From: Candidatus Firestoneibacteriota bacterium
GTDB lineage: Bacteria; Oederibacteriota; D2-FULL-39-29; CAIOVX01
Assembly (NCBI GenBank): GCA_903861835.1
Contig: CAIOVX010000089.1
Coordinates: 1-57,689, forward strand
Reading direction: 5' to 3'
Length of the DNA: 57,689 nt
The notes below the pieces were generated by a model. The model saw nothing but the letters and a program-made list of their open reading frames with translations, made no database searches and had not been told where the DNA came from. Position 1 is the first letter of the stretch, and every line of letters begins with the position of its first letter. Of the stretch, positions 41,915 to 50,008 are shown one piece after another. The position numbers and the translations under genes were made by a program.

Positions 41915-44086
41915 TTAGGCGTTCCAGTTTTGTCCTTCAAAATCAGAGCCCGGCACTGTGATATTTATTATACCCCTTGTCGGCCATTTTTCAACTTCGT
42001 TCTCTCCGCGATAAACTGCAAGCGTCACATTAATATTGTCCTTTTCCCCGGCCTCTAATACAGCATACGGAACGGAGGCCTCAAGGATTCGAAGAGCCGC
42101 AGCTTTTGCCGGCTCGCCCTGTATCGGGGTCCAAGCGGAGACCGTTTCTGACTGCCTGAGAAGTTCCGCAGACATTGCACCTCCCGGAAGTGAAGCCAGC
42201 TTAAGCCGGAACGTTGCTTTTCCGATAAAAGTATATTCGAAAACAAAATCCCGCATTTTTTCACCGGCAGGGTCGATGTTTAGATCCAACCGCAGGTAAA
42301 GGTTCTCCCGGTCAAACCCGAAATACAGGTTCTTGACAATGCTCTCCGCCCTGTGAATGGCGCTGTTCGCCTTGGCGGTCTCATAGATACAGGAACCGGC
42401 CCATTCGTAAAAATTAGATATCTTGCCGTCAATCACGGGCTTTATAAAAGCAGTCGGGGTAAGCTGGGTGCGAACTGTCTTTGCCGAGGAAAGTATCGGT
42501 GTCAACAGATTTGAAGGCACCTCTTTTCCTGCGAGCTCATACACTTTCTTCAAGTGGCCGCGGAAGAGCATATCAAACTCCTCGTCCTGCGCTGAGGAAT
42601 GATCGTCGCCGTACCACCAGCACCAGTCACTGCCTTCGGCAATATAAATTTCTTCCATTATCTCGGCGTAGAGAGAGGTATTTTGTTCCTTGATTTCTTC
42701 CCAGCCGGCTGCCGCTTCCCTGGCGGCCTTAAGGTATTTCCACGCCTTCTTGTCTTCATCGTGCCCTATCCAGATATAGAAATCGTGATTTATCCAGGAT
42801 CCCGGGAAAAGCTTAGGCAGTTCCGGAGTGTCGGGAAAAGCGTCCAGGTACTCGCTGACTTTAACGCATTTGATATCATTTTCCGCCGAAAGGCGGGAGT
42901 AGAGCCGCCTGAAGAAACCAAGCGCGTTGTTCTTGTAATATTCCCACGCGTTTTCTCCGTCCAGTACGACGGTCACGAGCGGGTCTTTCATATTAGTAGC
43001 CGCGCCTATCGCCTTAACCCTGGAGATAAAATCGTTCACCGCGGAATCTTCATCCCATTTAGAATAGACAAAGCCCAGCAGGTCGGCAAGTTCCTTGTCG
43101 CGGAATATGATTTTTAGTTCCTTGCCCTCCCTGTTTATCTTCCAGGGACGGTAGAGGACGTTCTCTTTCCGGTCAAAGAAGCCGAGTGAATTAAAAAGCA
43201 CCTCTTCATCTGAGGCTATCCAGGTGAACCCTGCGCCGGCGACTATGGGGACTATCCCCTCGGAAACGCTTCCCTCCGCCGGCCACATGCCGCGCGGCTC
43301 TACTCCGAATTTTTCCCGGAAATATTCCACGGCTCTTTTCACCTGCGCCGCCGCATCTTCGGGATAGGCAAAGCGAAAATCCTGGCGATTGTCCGGCATA
43401 GCGGTCTTAGCTATATCGGTGTCTACCAGGAGCGGAAGGATTGGATGATAAAACGGCGTCGTGGTAAGTTCTACCTGTCCTGAAGCGGCAGCTTCCCGGT
43501 ATTTCGGAATTATGCCTCGCAGCATAGAGATGTGTTTGGCAAGCACCCGCTCTTTGTCCTCTTCTGTAAAATTCCGGCCTTTGAGTATCAGCGCCTTTAT
43601 GGCCGCGTCTTCCTCGGCAGTCAGCGGGTCTATCCAACAGAGATTGAACCAGACCTGCAGGTCCAGGTAATCCTGGGAAGAAAAGGTTCCGGAGTGCTCG
43701 CGGAGTTCCGCGGGAGAGACATAATACCCGCGCTTTTCAAGCAGTTCCGCGTATCTTGGATGAACCTTTATCATGTTGTCCCACTGGGCCATAAAGAAAT
43801 TCCAGAGGATGAATATCCTTTCGTCCTCGTTCAACCCGGAAGCTTGCTTCTTCGTAAGCTCAAATAACGTATCGGTCACACCTGAATTATAGTCTTCTAT
43901 CTGGGAAAGCAAGGAAGGGACAAGATTGAAGGTCTGATGGATCTTCGGAAATTCATCGAGCAAGCGAACCATAAAGAGGTAATCTTTGGCGCCGTGCAGT
44001 CTCACCCACGGCATAAGAAGTTTGTTTTTTTCGCGATCCTTATAATATGGCTGATGCATATGCCATACAAAGGCAAGGTGTATCAT
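41915..44086 (-). CDS. Glycoside hydrolase family 57
   Basis: A 723-residue GH57 enzyme, a family of alpha-amylases, amylopullulanases and 4-alpha-glucanotransferases. It begins with the family motif FVWHMHQPYY (about 6-15). The nucleophile is E271 in GMWPAEGSVSEG, and the acid/base is D376 in VVLDGENAW. No signal peptide is seen, so it is probably cytoplasmic and acts on glycogen or maltodextrin. A C-terminal beta-rich region of about 170 residues (from about 550) may bind glucan. It begins 5 bp after the TPR gene. Which of the GH57 activities it has cannot be decided here. Confidence 0.93.
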   Translation of the reverse strand: MIHLAFVWHMHQPYYKDREKNKLLMPWVRLHGAKDYLFMVRLLDEFPKIHQTFNLVPSLLSQIEDYNSGVTDTLFELTKKQASGLNEDERIFILWNFFMAQWDNMIKVHPRYAELLEKRGYYVSPAELREHSGTFSSQDYLDLQVWFNLCWIDPLTAEEDAAIKALILKGRNFTEEDKERVLAKHISMLRGIIPKYREAAASGQVELTTTPFYHPILPLLVDTDIAKTAMPDNRQDFRFAYPEDAAAQVKRAVEYFREKFGVEPRGMWPAEGSVSEGIVPIVAGAGFTWIASDEEVLFNSLGFFDRKENVLYRPWKINREGKELKIIFRDKELADLLGFVYSKWDEDSAVNDFISRVKAIGAATNMKDPLVTVVLDGENAWEYYKNNALGFFRRLYSRLSAENDIKCVKVSEYLDAFPDTPELPKLFPGSWINHDFYIWIGHDEDKKAWKYLKAAREAAAGWEEIKEQNTSLYAEIMEEIYIAEGSDWCWWYGDDHSSAQDEEFDMLFRGHLKKVYELAGKEVPSNLLTPILSSAKTVRTQLTPTAFIKPVIDGKISNFYEWAGSCIYETAKANSAIHRAESIVKNLYFGFDRENLYLRLDLNIDPAGEKMRDFVFEYTFIGKATFRLKLASLPGGAMSAELLRQSETVSAWTPIQGEPAKAAALRILEASVPYAVLEAGEKDNINVTLAVYRGENEVEKWPTRGIINITVPGSDFEGQNWNA

Positions 44087-44091
44087 ACGCT

Positions 44092-44754
44092 CTACTGGAC
44101 GAACTGTTTGGCCGTGTAGGCCCAGGCGGAATCAGGATACTTATCTACAACCGCCTTGTATTTCGCAGACGCTTCCGGAAGCTTTCCCGCTAAGCGCAGG
44201 TTCCTTCCCTGATTCAGAAGGACTTCCCCGGCTCCGTAGTAATTTGGCATTATATTCAGCAGCTGGTCATAAATGGCCACAGCCTTTACATAGTCCTGTT
44301 TCGCTTCAAGCGCGTAAGCGTAAGCTACATAAGCGCCCGGCAAAATACTCTCCGGCAGGTAGGAGCCAACCGCGTCGCCGTAAGCTTTCAGCGCGCCGTC
44401 AATGTCGCCTTTCGTTTCATAGCACTGACCCAGATAGTAATTAACGGCTCCGAGCATTGAGCTTGACGGATAATCGCGCGCCGTGGTCTTCAGATTCTGT
44501 ATCGCGGTATCGATGTCTTTCGCGCCGATCTTTGCTTTGGCGGTGCCTATCGCTTTGTAGACCTGCGTGTCCACATTGTTTCTGTAGGCGGTGTAGCCCC
44601 AGACCACAAGCGCTACCAGGAGCGCCCCGATGGCCCAGTTCAGCGCCTTATTTACCTTCGCAGGATCCCTGAAAAATTCAACGGTGTGCTGAACCAGGCT
44701 CTTAAGCTCGTCTTCCTTGAGGGATTCTTTAAAATGTTTCTTTTCCTTGTCCAT
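44092..44754 (-). CDS. TPR protein with N-terminal membrane anchor (YfgM-like)
   Basis: A 220-residue protein with a transmembrane helix at about 41-58 after a charged cytoplasmic start (MDKEKKHFKESLKEDELKS). The remainder is TPR-like helical repeats (CYETKGDIDGALKAYGDAV; NQGRNLRLAGKLPEASAKYKAVVDKYP, broken into repeats). It resembles YfgM or other periplasmic TPR proteins that work with the SecYEG or Bam machinery. Start ATG has GAGAA upstream. It lies between the PHP and GH57 genes in one minus-strand unit. Confidence 0.75.
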   Translation of the reverse strand: MDKEKKHFKESLKEDELKSLVQHTVEFFRDPAKVNKALNWAIGALLVALVVWGYTAYRNNVDTQVYKAIGTAKAKIGAKDIDTAIQNLKTTARDYPSSSMLGAVNYYLGQCYETKGDIDGALKAYGDAVGSYLPESILPGAYVAYAYALEAKQDYVKAVAIYDQLLNIMPNYYGAGEVLLNQGRNLRLAGKLPEASAKYKAVVDKYPDSAWAYTAKQFVQ

Positions 44755-44765
44755 GTTTTCTCCTC

Positions 44766-45422
44766 TTACATCAAACCGAAATTTCTTTTCGCGAACTTTT
44801 CGGAATTCTTTAAAAGGCTTTCCGCCTGCTTTTTGCTTAAGCCCGCACCCAGAGCCACTTTCATCCCGAAAGCTCTGCTGATAATATCAGAAGGCGTGTG
44901 CGCGTCGGTATTCAAAACCATAGGCGTCCCGCACTCAAGCGCAAGTTGCGCGACATGGCCGTTGGTTAAAGAATGCCCCTTTCTTGTCGTTATTTCTATT
45001 AAGACATTGTTCTTCTTCGCGAGTTCCATTTCGCTTTTGGAAATCAAACCGGGATGCGCAAGTATATCAACACGGGCCTGAATCGCCGCGAGATTGGTGC
45101 CTTTTTTGACCGGCTCGGTAATGGTCTCGCCGTGCACTACAACTACCTTCGCCCCCAGAGTCCTTGCTTTACTCGTAAGTCCGGCTATCAAAGTGGGGTC
45201 TACGTGGGTTATTTCCACGCCGGGCAGGACTTTCAGTTTTGAAGTCCTGTTAAAATCTTCTACCGCTCTGGTCACATTTTTGATGATATCTTCTATGTTG
45301 GAACTGTCAGCGTGGTCGGTTATGGCCAAATACCGGTATCCCGCGCGCTCGCACCTTCTGGCAAGCTCTGAGGGAAGCAGTTCCCCGTCGCTGAATATGC
45401 TATGCGTGTGAAGACTTATCAA
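44766..45422 (-). CDS. PHP-domain metal-dependent phosphoesterase
   Basis: A 218-residue PHP-domain protein related to YcdX/histidinol-phosphatase (HisK-type) enzymes. Metal-ligand motifs are HTHSIFSDGE at the N-terminus, ITDHADSSN near 35-43, VEITHVDP and NTDAHTPS near 170-177. Two in-frame TTG codons follow AAGGAG. The second (45422) gives normal spacing and is used here, while the first would add one residue. It is the first gene of the PHP-TPR-GH57-binding protein unit. The substrate, a phosphomonoester or nucleic acid end, cannot be assigned. Confidence 0.85.
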   Translation of the reverse strand: MISLHTHSIFSDGELLPSELARRCERAGYRYLAITDHADSSNIEDIIKNVTRAVEDFNRTSKLKVLPGVEITHVDPTLIAGLTSKARTLGAKVVVVHGETITEPVKKGTNLAAIQARVDILAHPGLISKSEMELAKKNNVLIEITTRKGHSLTNGHVAQLALECGTPMVLNTDAHTPSDIISRAFGMKVALGAGLSKKQAESLLKNSEKFAKRNFGLM

Positions 45423-45441
45423 CAATACTCCTTAAAGCAGG

Positions 45442-45541
45442 TTGATTACGCTGATTACGAAAACAGATTACGCAGATTAGAGAATTAGCGCCAGGTATAG
45501 GCGTTAATCTGCGGAATCTATCTACCTAATCCGCGTAATCA
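45442..45541. repeat. TAATC/GATTA arrays forming a nested inverted repeat
   Basis: The left half (45442-45487) reads GATTACGCT, GATTACGAA, AACA, GATTACGCA, GATTAG. The right half (45500-45541) reads TTAATCTGCG, GAATC, then CCTAATCCGCGTAATC. GATTACGCAGATTAG on the left pairs with CTAATCCGCGTAATC on the right, 14 of 15 positions, and CGCAGATTA also pairs with TAATCTGCG around a GCGCC/GGCGT core. The 200-bp gap 45423-45626 holds no gene. Confidence 0.85.
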
Positions 45542-45626
45542 AAAAAGGTTTTCATATGCCTGCCCAATATTTTACATTGTTATTGGAAGCTTTTCAACGC
45601 AATTTTGCCCTCTTTGGAAAGCATTC

Positions 45627-48600
45627 TTACTTAAGGTTCCTTCTTATTATTGAAATAAAAGTATTTACGGCGGTTTTGGTGCCCGCCGCGTCGGAACCTC
45701 CGACTATGATACCGTCCCTCGCGGACGACCTTACGTCATAGAACGCGGAATTCACCGCGTCCACCATGCAGACCACGCCGCGCCTTTCCCCGGGATACGC
45801 CGCCGAGACCTTTTCCAGCACTTTGTCGTAGACAAATGTATCCTGCGCTCCCAGGTGCCTGATTGCCGGGTTGGTGTCCTCGCTCCCGACGAAGATAAGG
45901 CTCTTGTCGCTGTCGCACGGTTCATTATTGAAGGTGTCCAGGAGATACCAGTCGGACTTGTCTATTCTCGGTTTCTTGACGGGTATCCCGAAAGTCTGTA
46001 TTTTCACCTCGTGCACGGCTTTCGGCGTCTTAAGCTCCTGCGCGGAGTAGGTTGAAACCTTCACTCCGTATTTCTGAAGTTCGGAACGGATTTCCCCGGC
46101 CAGCAGCTGCTCGGCGGAATTCCCGTAGACTATTCCAACCGGGTGCTTCACAAAACCTTTAATAGAGGGCTCCCACATTGAGACCCAGCACATATCTTTA
46201 AGCGGGCGGAGTAGGAATATTTTCGCTTGTCCCGGCTTGATTTCGCAGGGAATCCCGCTTGAAACAATTTCCTTCGCGGTCATTTTAAAACTAATCTTGC
46301 TCCTGAGCGCTTCAGGATTTTTCGCCTGCGCGGGTCCCTTATCAGCCTTCACCATAAGGTCCGGCGCTTCTCCGGTCACGTCAATTACCGCGTAATCGCC
46401 GTCCGCGAGATTTCCGACTTTAAGCGTAATTTTGCGCGAAAATTCCTGTTCAAGGTTGCAGGCCGCGGCAAGCGTGTAGCCGTCGCCGGAAAGCGTACCG
46501 CAATACATATCATAATTATCATCAAGACCGGCAACCGAAACGCTCTTGTCTATGTTCCAGCCGTCAATTATTTTCTTGAAATACCTTGAGAGGGCCCTTA
46601 CCAGCGCTTCATCAGGGCTGTCAGTCATAGGAAAATATGAAACGATAATATTTCGCTTCTTGTTAATAAAACCCAAAGCGACTTCCCTGCCGCCGAGGTC
46701 TCCCTTAAGAAACACTTCGTTCCCGCCGTCCGGCTCGTAGTAAAAACCCAGTTTTGTGTCCTGAAGCTTGCCGGCGCCTGGCAGTGAAATTTTCACCGGC
46801 TTTGGGAAATCCATCTGATACTGGTTCTGACAAACGATTCTGTAGCCCGCGAGCTCTGCCAGTTCTTTAACCGGGAAGACTTCCCCGGACTTGCCCGAGT
46901 ACCTGCGCGGCTCATTCACGTAGGCAAAACCGGCGGCGTTCAATATCATAAGTTTCCCGCCGTTGTTCACAAAATCGATGATTCGCTTTACGTCAGTCTT
47001 TGAGATATGTTCGGTCGTATCCCCGAGTACGATGAGTTTATACGCTGACAGGTCTTTTACCTCTGACATACGGATAAAATCGGCGTTGAGTCCTGTTGAG
47101 CGCAGGACACGCATCGCCGCTGTCTCAAAATTATTATTGTTAACACCGAATCCCTTCAGGAAGAAGCTCTCTTCAACAGTCGGAATAAGCACTTTCGGTT
47201 CGGACGGTTTGGCAGGAAGGAAAAGATGAGCCATTCGGTACAGCGTTTTATTCGCGGCTGACGCGTAAATAGCGCCCCGCTCAAGGCGGACCGGCGGGCC
47301 GTCAAAAGCCGTCTTTTCAAAGAAGCAGATTTGCCCTGTCCAGTGCTTGATATTGAACTTTGGCGCCTGGTCGGCTATGTAATTCGTCTGGTGGAACACG
47401 TGCTGGATGCCGTCGTCGTACCATTCATTCCAGAATGCCTTCACCCCGCAAAAAACCCCGGAAATAAGTTTATTATAAACAATCTTCACTTCGTCCTTTC
47501 CTATATATTTTTTCGGCCCCGGCGCGTGGTCGGCCTGCTTTCTTCCGTCAAGGTAAGCGTCCTCGCAGGGCAACAGATACCCTCCGGTCATCGCGCTTTT
47601 CTTAAAATAGCGTGACACCGAAGCGGCAACACGCGGGGTGTACCAGCCAAACTGGTCAAGAGACGCTCCTGGCTGCCAGGATTGCGAACCGAAATCTCCC
47701 TTTGCGCCTTCGGCAATGTGATTCTGGTCCATTTTATGGATAAGAGTACTGTCATACTTAATCATCTCCCCCTGAGCCCAAGACCTGAACTTCCGGAAGT
47801 TCGTGTACTCGGGGGTATACTGCCAGAAGTCCCTGCTGGCGGCCGTCGTATTTTCCTGCGTCGGCGCGACGATATCCTCAAAGGCGGCGTATGTTCTGTG
47901 CCACTCCGCATTCAACTTCTCTATCGTCTTGTATTGGATTCTCAGGTATTCCTGGAACTGCACGAGCGACTGGTCGTCGTAGCCGCAATCCTCGGGATGC
48001 CACAGTTCCTCAAATATATAGTAATAGGCCATCGCGGGATGCAGGTAGAGCTGGTTGAAAAGCATCGTGTAAGTCTCTTTCTGTATCTCTTTGTCCAGCG
48101 CCGAATTGAGCGGCGGTTTTATGAAGTACCTGTTCGCCCTGCCTCTTGAGTCCACCGAGGGCGTCCCCTCGCCGGCGACTTTGCGCGGGACAAAGGAAAA
48201 AGCGTTGCCCATATAGAGCGTGGTGAGGTAGCCCCACGAATACATCATATTCATCGTGTCTATGACCGACCAGGGGTAATCTTCCTCGAGAGACAGGCGC
48301 TCCCAGTCCGGGTTAAAGAAGTGGCTGGAGTTTTGCATATTGGGAGTGACCAGCAGGCAGTTTGTCAGACAGTAATAAGTAAATTGGTCTGAAATATATG
48401 GGTGATAATTATACTGCGTCTTGAGCTGGAAGTAGGGCTTGCCGTTGAGCGAGACAAAATTGCCTTCGTTCTTCAGGACCGGCGGCTCGCCCTCGATGAA
48501 TGTGACTTTCCTGATCTTCTTGGACTTTTCGCTGATTATTTTCCATTCCCATTCCAGCATCTTATTCTTGTCTTCCGCCGGAAGGACTATCAGGTAGTTG

Positions 48601-49994
48601 AGCGTCCAGGCCGCGCCTATGTCACAGTCCCTATAAATTCCCGAGGCTTCTCGCAGATCCGCGAAGAGCCGAAGGTCCAGCTTGCCGTCCGTCACCACAA
48701 CATTGCGTATCTCGTGGCGGTCAACTTTTGTTTCTCCGGGTTTCACGCCCTTTTCCCTTACTTTCCCCTGAACTTCTATGCTGAAAGCCGTTCTTCCCGC
48801 GTAATTCGCGTAGCCGATACCGGCAATCATATTGTACGTGCCGTTCGGGACATCAACCATGAATTCAGCGGAAAGATCGTCGTCAAGGTACATCGCGCCG
48901 CGCCGTTCTTCAACGTCCTTCTGATAAAGGTCGTTCATAAAATAATGATAACTCCTCGCGCGGGTAACATAGCCGCGTTCCAGCGAGGTCTTTAGGTCTA
49001 TGTATTTGTCAAAAAAAGCCACATAGTCATTTCCCATCCAGTATGAAGTAAAAAGATCCTTGTCATACTGCTGGTACCAGTAAGAACGCCTGATTTCGCT
49101 CGATCTCCAGCCCGGGATTTCCCTGTCTTTTGGCATCGGCTGAAAACTAAAATCGCTGATCTGCGCGTCGGTCAAAGGAAGATCGGAACCCTGGTAAACG
49201 GTGTTTGCCGGGGAATATTTCCAGCCATAGCCTTTTTCCTTTGAATAATTTGCGTATTCGCTTACCGGCGTGAACCCGTCAGGATTTTCCTTGGTCACAG
49301 GCCCGAAGCTGAAAAGATAGGTCCTGGCCGAAGCATCCCTCGCCTTAACAACCGCTCCGGAAAGTTTCACGCTCTTTATCAGCACCTTACCCCTGGCGTC
49401 CTTTGTGCCGCGGACGGTGAAGCTTGCCTTGAACTCGTCGCAGTCGGTCCTGTATCCCGGTATTCTCTGACTCTGGCCCCAGAAGCCGTCTCGAGGCGTT
49501 CTCTGCAGGTACCACGCAAAGGCCTCGGATTTCTGGAGGCGCAGGAAACTGATGCCCGGCCCCCCGGTCCTCGCGTACCCGCCGCTCATCGCCTCGGTCT
49601 TTCCGTCTTTTAAAAACTTTGAGTCGCAGTAATTGAGTTTGGGATTAAAATTCTGCTTAAAAGTCCCTGTGAGTTTCTTTCCCGCCTTGTCGTTTGCGAA
49701 AACCACATCAATGGAAATATCTCCCGATTTCATGTTCTCCGGCGGAATCTCAAACTCAACATCAAAAGCCGCTTCGCTCGTGACCCAGGATTTCAGCGTT
49801 AACGTGTATTCCTGCGTTCCGCTAATATCCAGGGAGATACCCTGCTCGGTGAAAGCCTCTTTCGGGATGCTCGTCTCATAGGCGGAATAATCAGGCTTTG
49901 ACACGGAAATGTCTAAAGTTTCCCACGCGGCAAAAAGGCCGGCGCCGGAAAAAAGCGCCGCCAAGAACAATATAGTAAATTTCCTGCTCAACAT
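45627..49994 (-). CDS. Secreted GH42-like beta-galactosidase family protein
   Basis: A 1455-residue secreted protein with a signal peptide (1-23). The N-terminal 500 residues are beta-sandwich-like and may bind carbohydrate. From about 500 to 900 a TIM barrel resembles GH42/GH-A enzymes, with a candidate acid/base pair E662-E663 in YYYIFEELWHPEDCG and a later FWNEWYDDG that could hold the nucleophile. Residues about 960-1080 look like the GH42 trimerisation or amidotransferase-like domain (YKLIVLGDTTEHISKTDVKRIIDF). It is 14 bp after the VWA-fusion gene, with GGAGGAAGA before the ATG. The GH42 assignment rests on pattern only. Confidence 0.75.
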   Translation of the reverse strand: MLSRKFTILFLAALFSGAGLFAAWETLDISVSKPDYSAYETSIPKEAFTEQGISLDISGTQEYTLTLKSWVTSEAAFDVEFEIPPENMKSGDISIDVVFANDKAGKKLTGTFKQNFNPKLNYCDSKFLKDGKTEAMSGGYARTGGPGISFLRLQKSEAFAWYLQRTPRDGFWGQSQRIPGYRTDCDEFKASFTVRGTKDARGKVLIKSVKLSGAVVKARDASARTYLFSFGPVTKENPDGFTPVSEYANYSKEKGYGWKYSPANTVYQGSDLPLTDAQISDFSFQPMPKDREIPGWRSSEIRRSYWYQQYDKDLFTSYWMGNDYVAFFDKYIDLKTSLERGYVTRARSYHYFMNDLYQKDVEERRGAMYLDDDLSAEFMVDVPNGTYNMIAGIGYANYAGRTAFSIEVQGKVREKGVKPGETKVDRHEIRNVVVTDGKLDLRLFADLREASGIYRDCDIGAAWTLNYLIVLPAEDKNKMLEWEWKIISEKSKKIRKVTFIEGEPPVLKNEGNFVSLNGKPYFQLKTQYNYHPYISDQFTYYCLTNCLLVTPNMQNSSHFFNPDWERLSLEEDYPWSVIDTMNMMYSWGYLTTLYMGNAFSFVPRKVAGEGTPSVDSRGRANRYFIKPPLNSALDKEIQKETYTMLFNQLYLHPAMAYYYIFEELWHPEDCGYDDQSLVQFQEYLRIQYKTIEKLNAEWHRTYAAFEDIVAPTQENTTAASRDFWQYTPEYTNFRKFRSWAQGEMIKYDSTLIHKMDQNHIAEGAKGDFGSQSWQPGASLDQFGWYTPRVAASVSRYFKKSAMTGGYLLPCEDAYLDGRKQADHAPGPKKYIGKDEVKIVYNKLISGVFCGVKAFWNEWYDDGIQHVFHQTNYIADQAPKFNIKHWTGQICFFEKTAFDGPPVRLERGAIYASAANKTLYRMAHLFLPAKPSEPKVLIPTVEESFFLKGFGVNNNNFETAAMRVLRSTGLNADFIRMSEVKDLSAYKLIVLGDTTEHISKTDVKRIIDFVNNGGKLMILNAAGFAYVNEPRRYSGKSGEVFPVKELAELAGYRIVCQNQYQMDFPKPVKISLPGAGKLQDTKLGFYYEPDGGNEVFLKGDLGGREVALGFINKKRNIIVSYFPMTDSPDEALVRALSRYFKKIIDGWNIDKSVSVAGLDDNYDMYCGTLSGDGYTLAAACNLEQEFSRKITLKVGNLADGDYAVIDVTGEAPDLMVKADKGPAQAKNPEALRSKISFKMTAKEIVSSGIPCEIKPGQAKIFLLRPLKDMCWVSMWEPSIKGFVKHPVGIVYGNSAEQLLAGEIRSELQKYGVKVSTYSAQELKTPKAVHEVKIQTFGIPVKKPRIDKSDWYLLDTFNNEPCDSDKSLIFVGSEDTNPAIRHLGAQDTFVYDKVLEKVSAAYPGERRGVVCMVDAVNSAFYDVRSSARDGIIVGGSDAAGTKTAVNTFISIIRRNLK

Positions 49995-50008
49995 TCTTCC
50001 TCCGCCTG

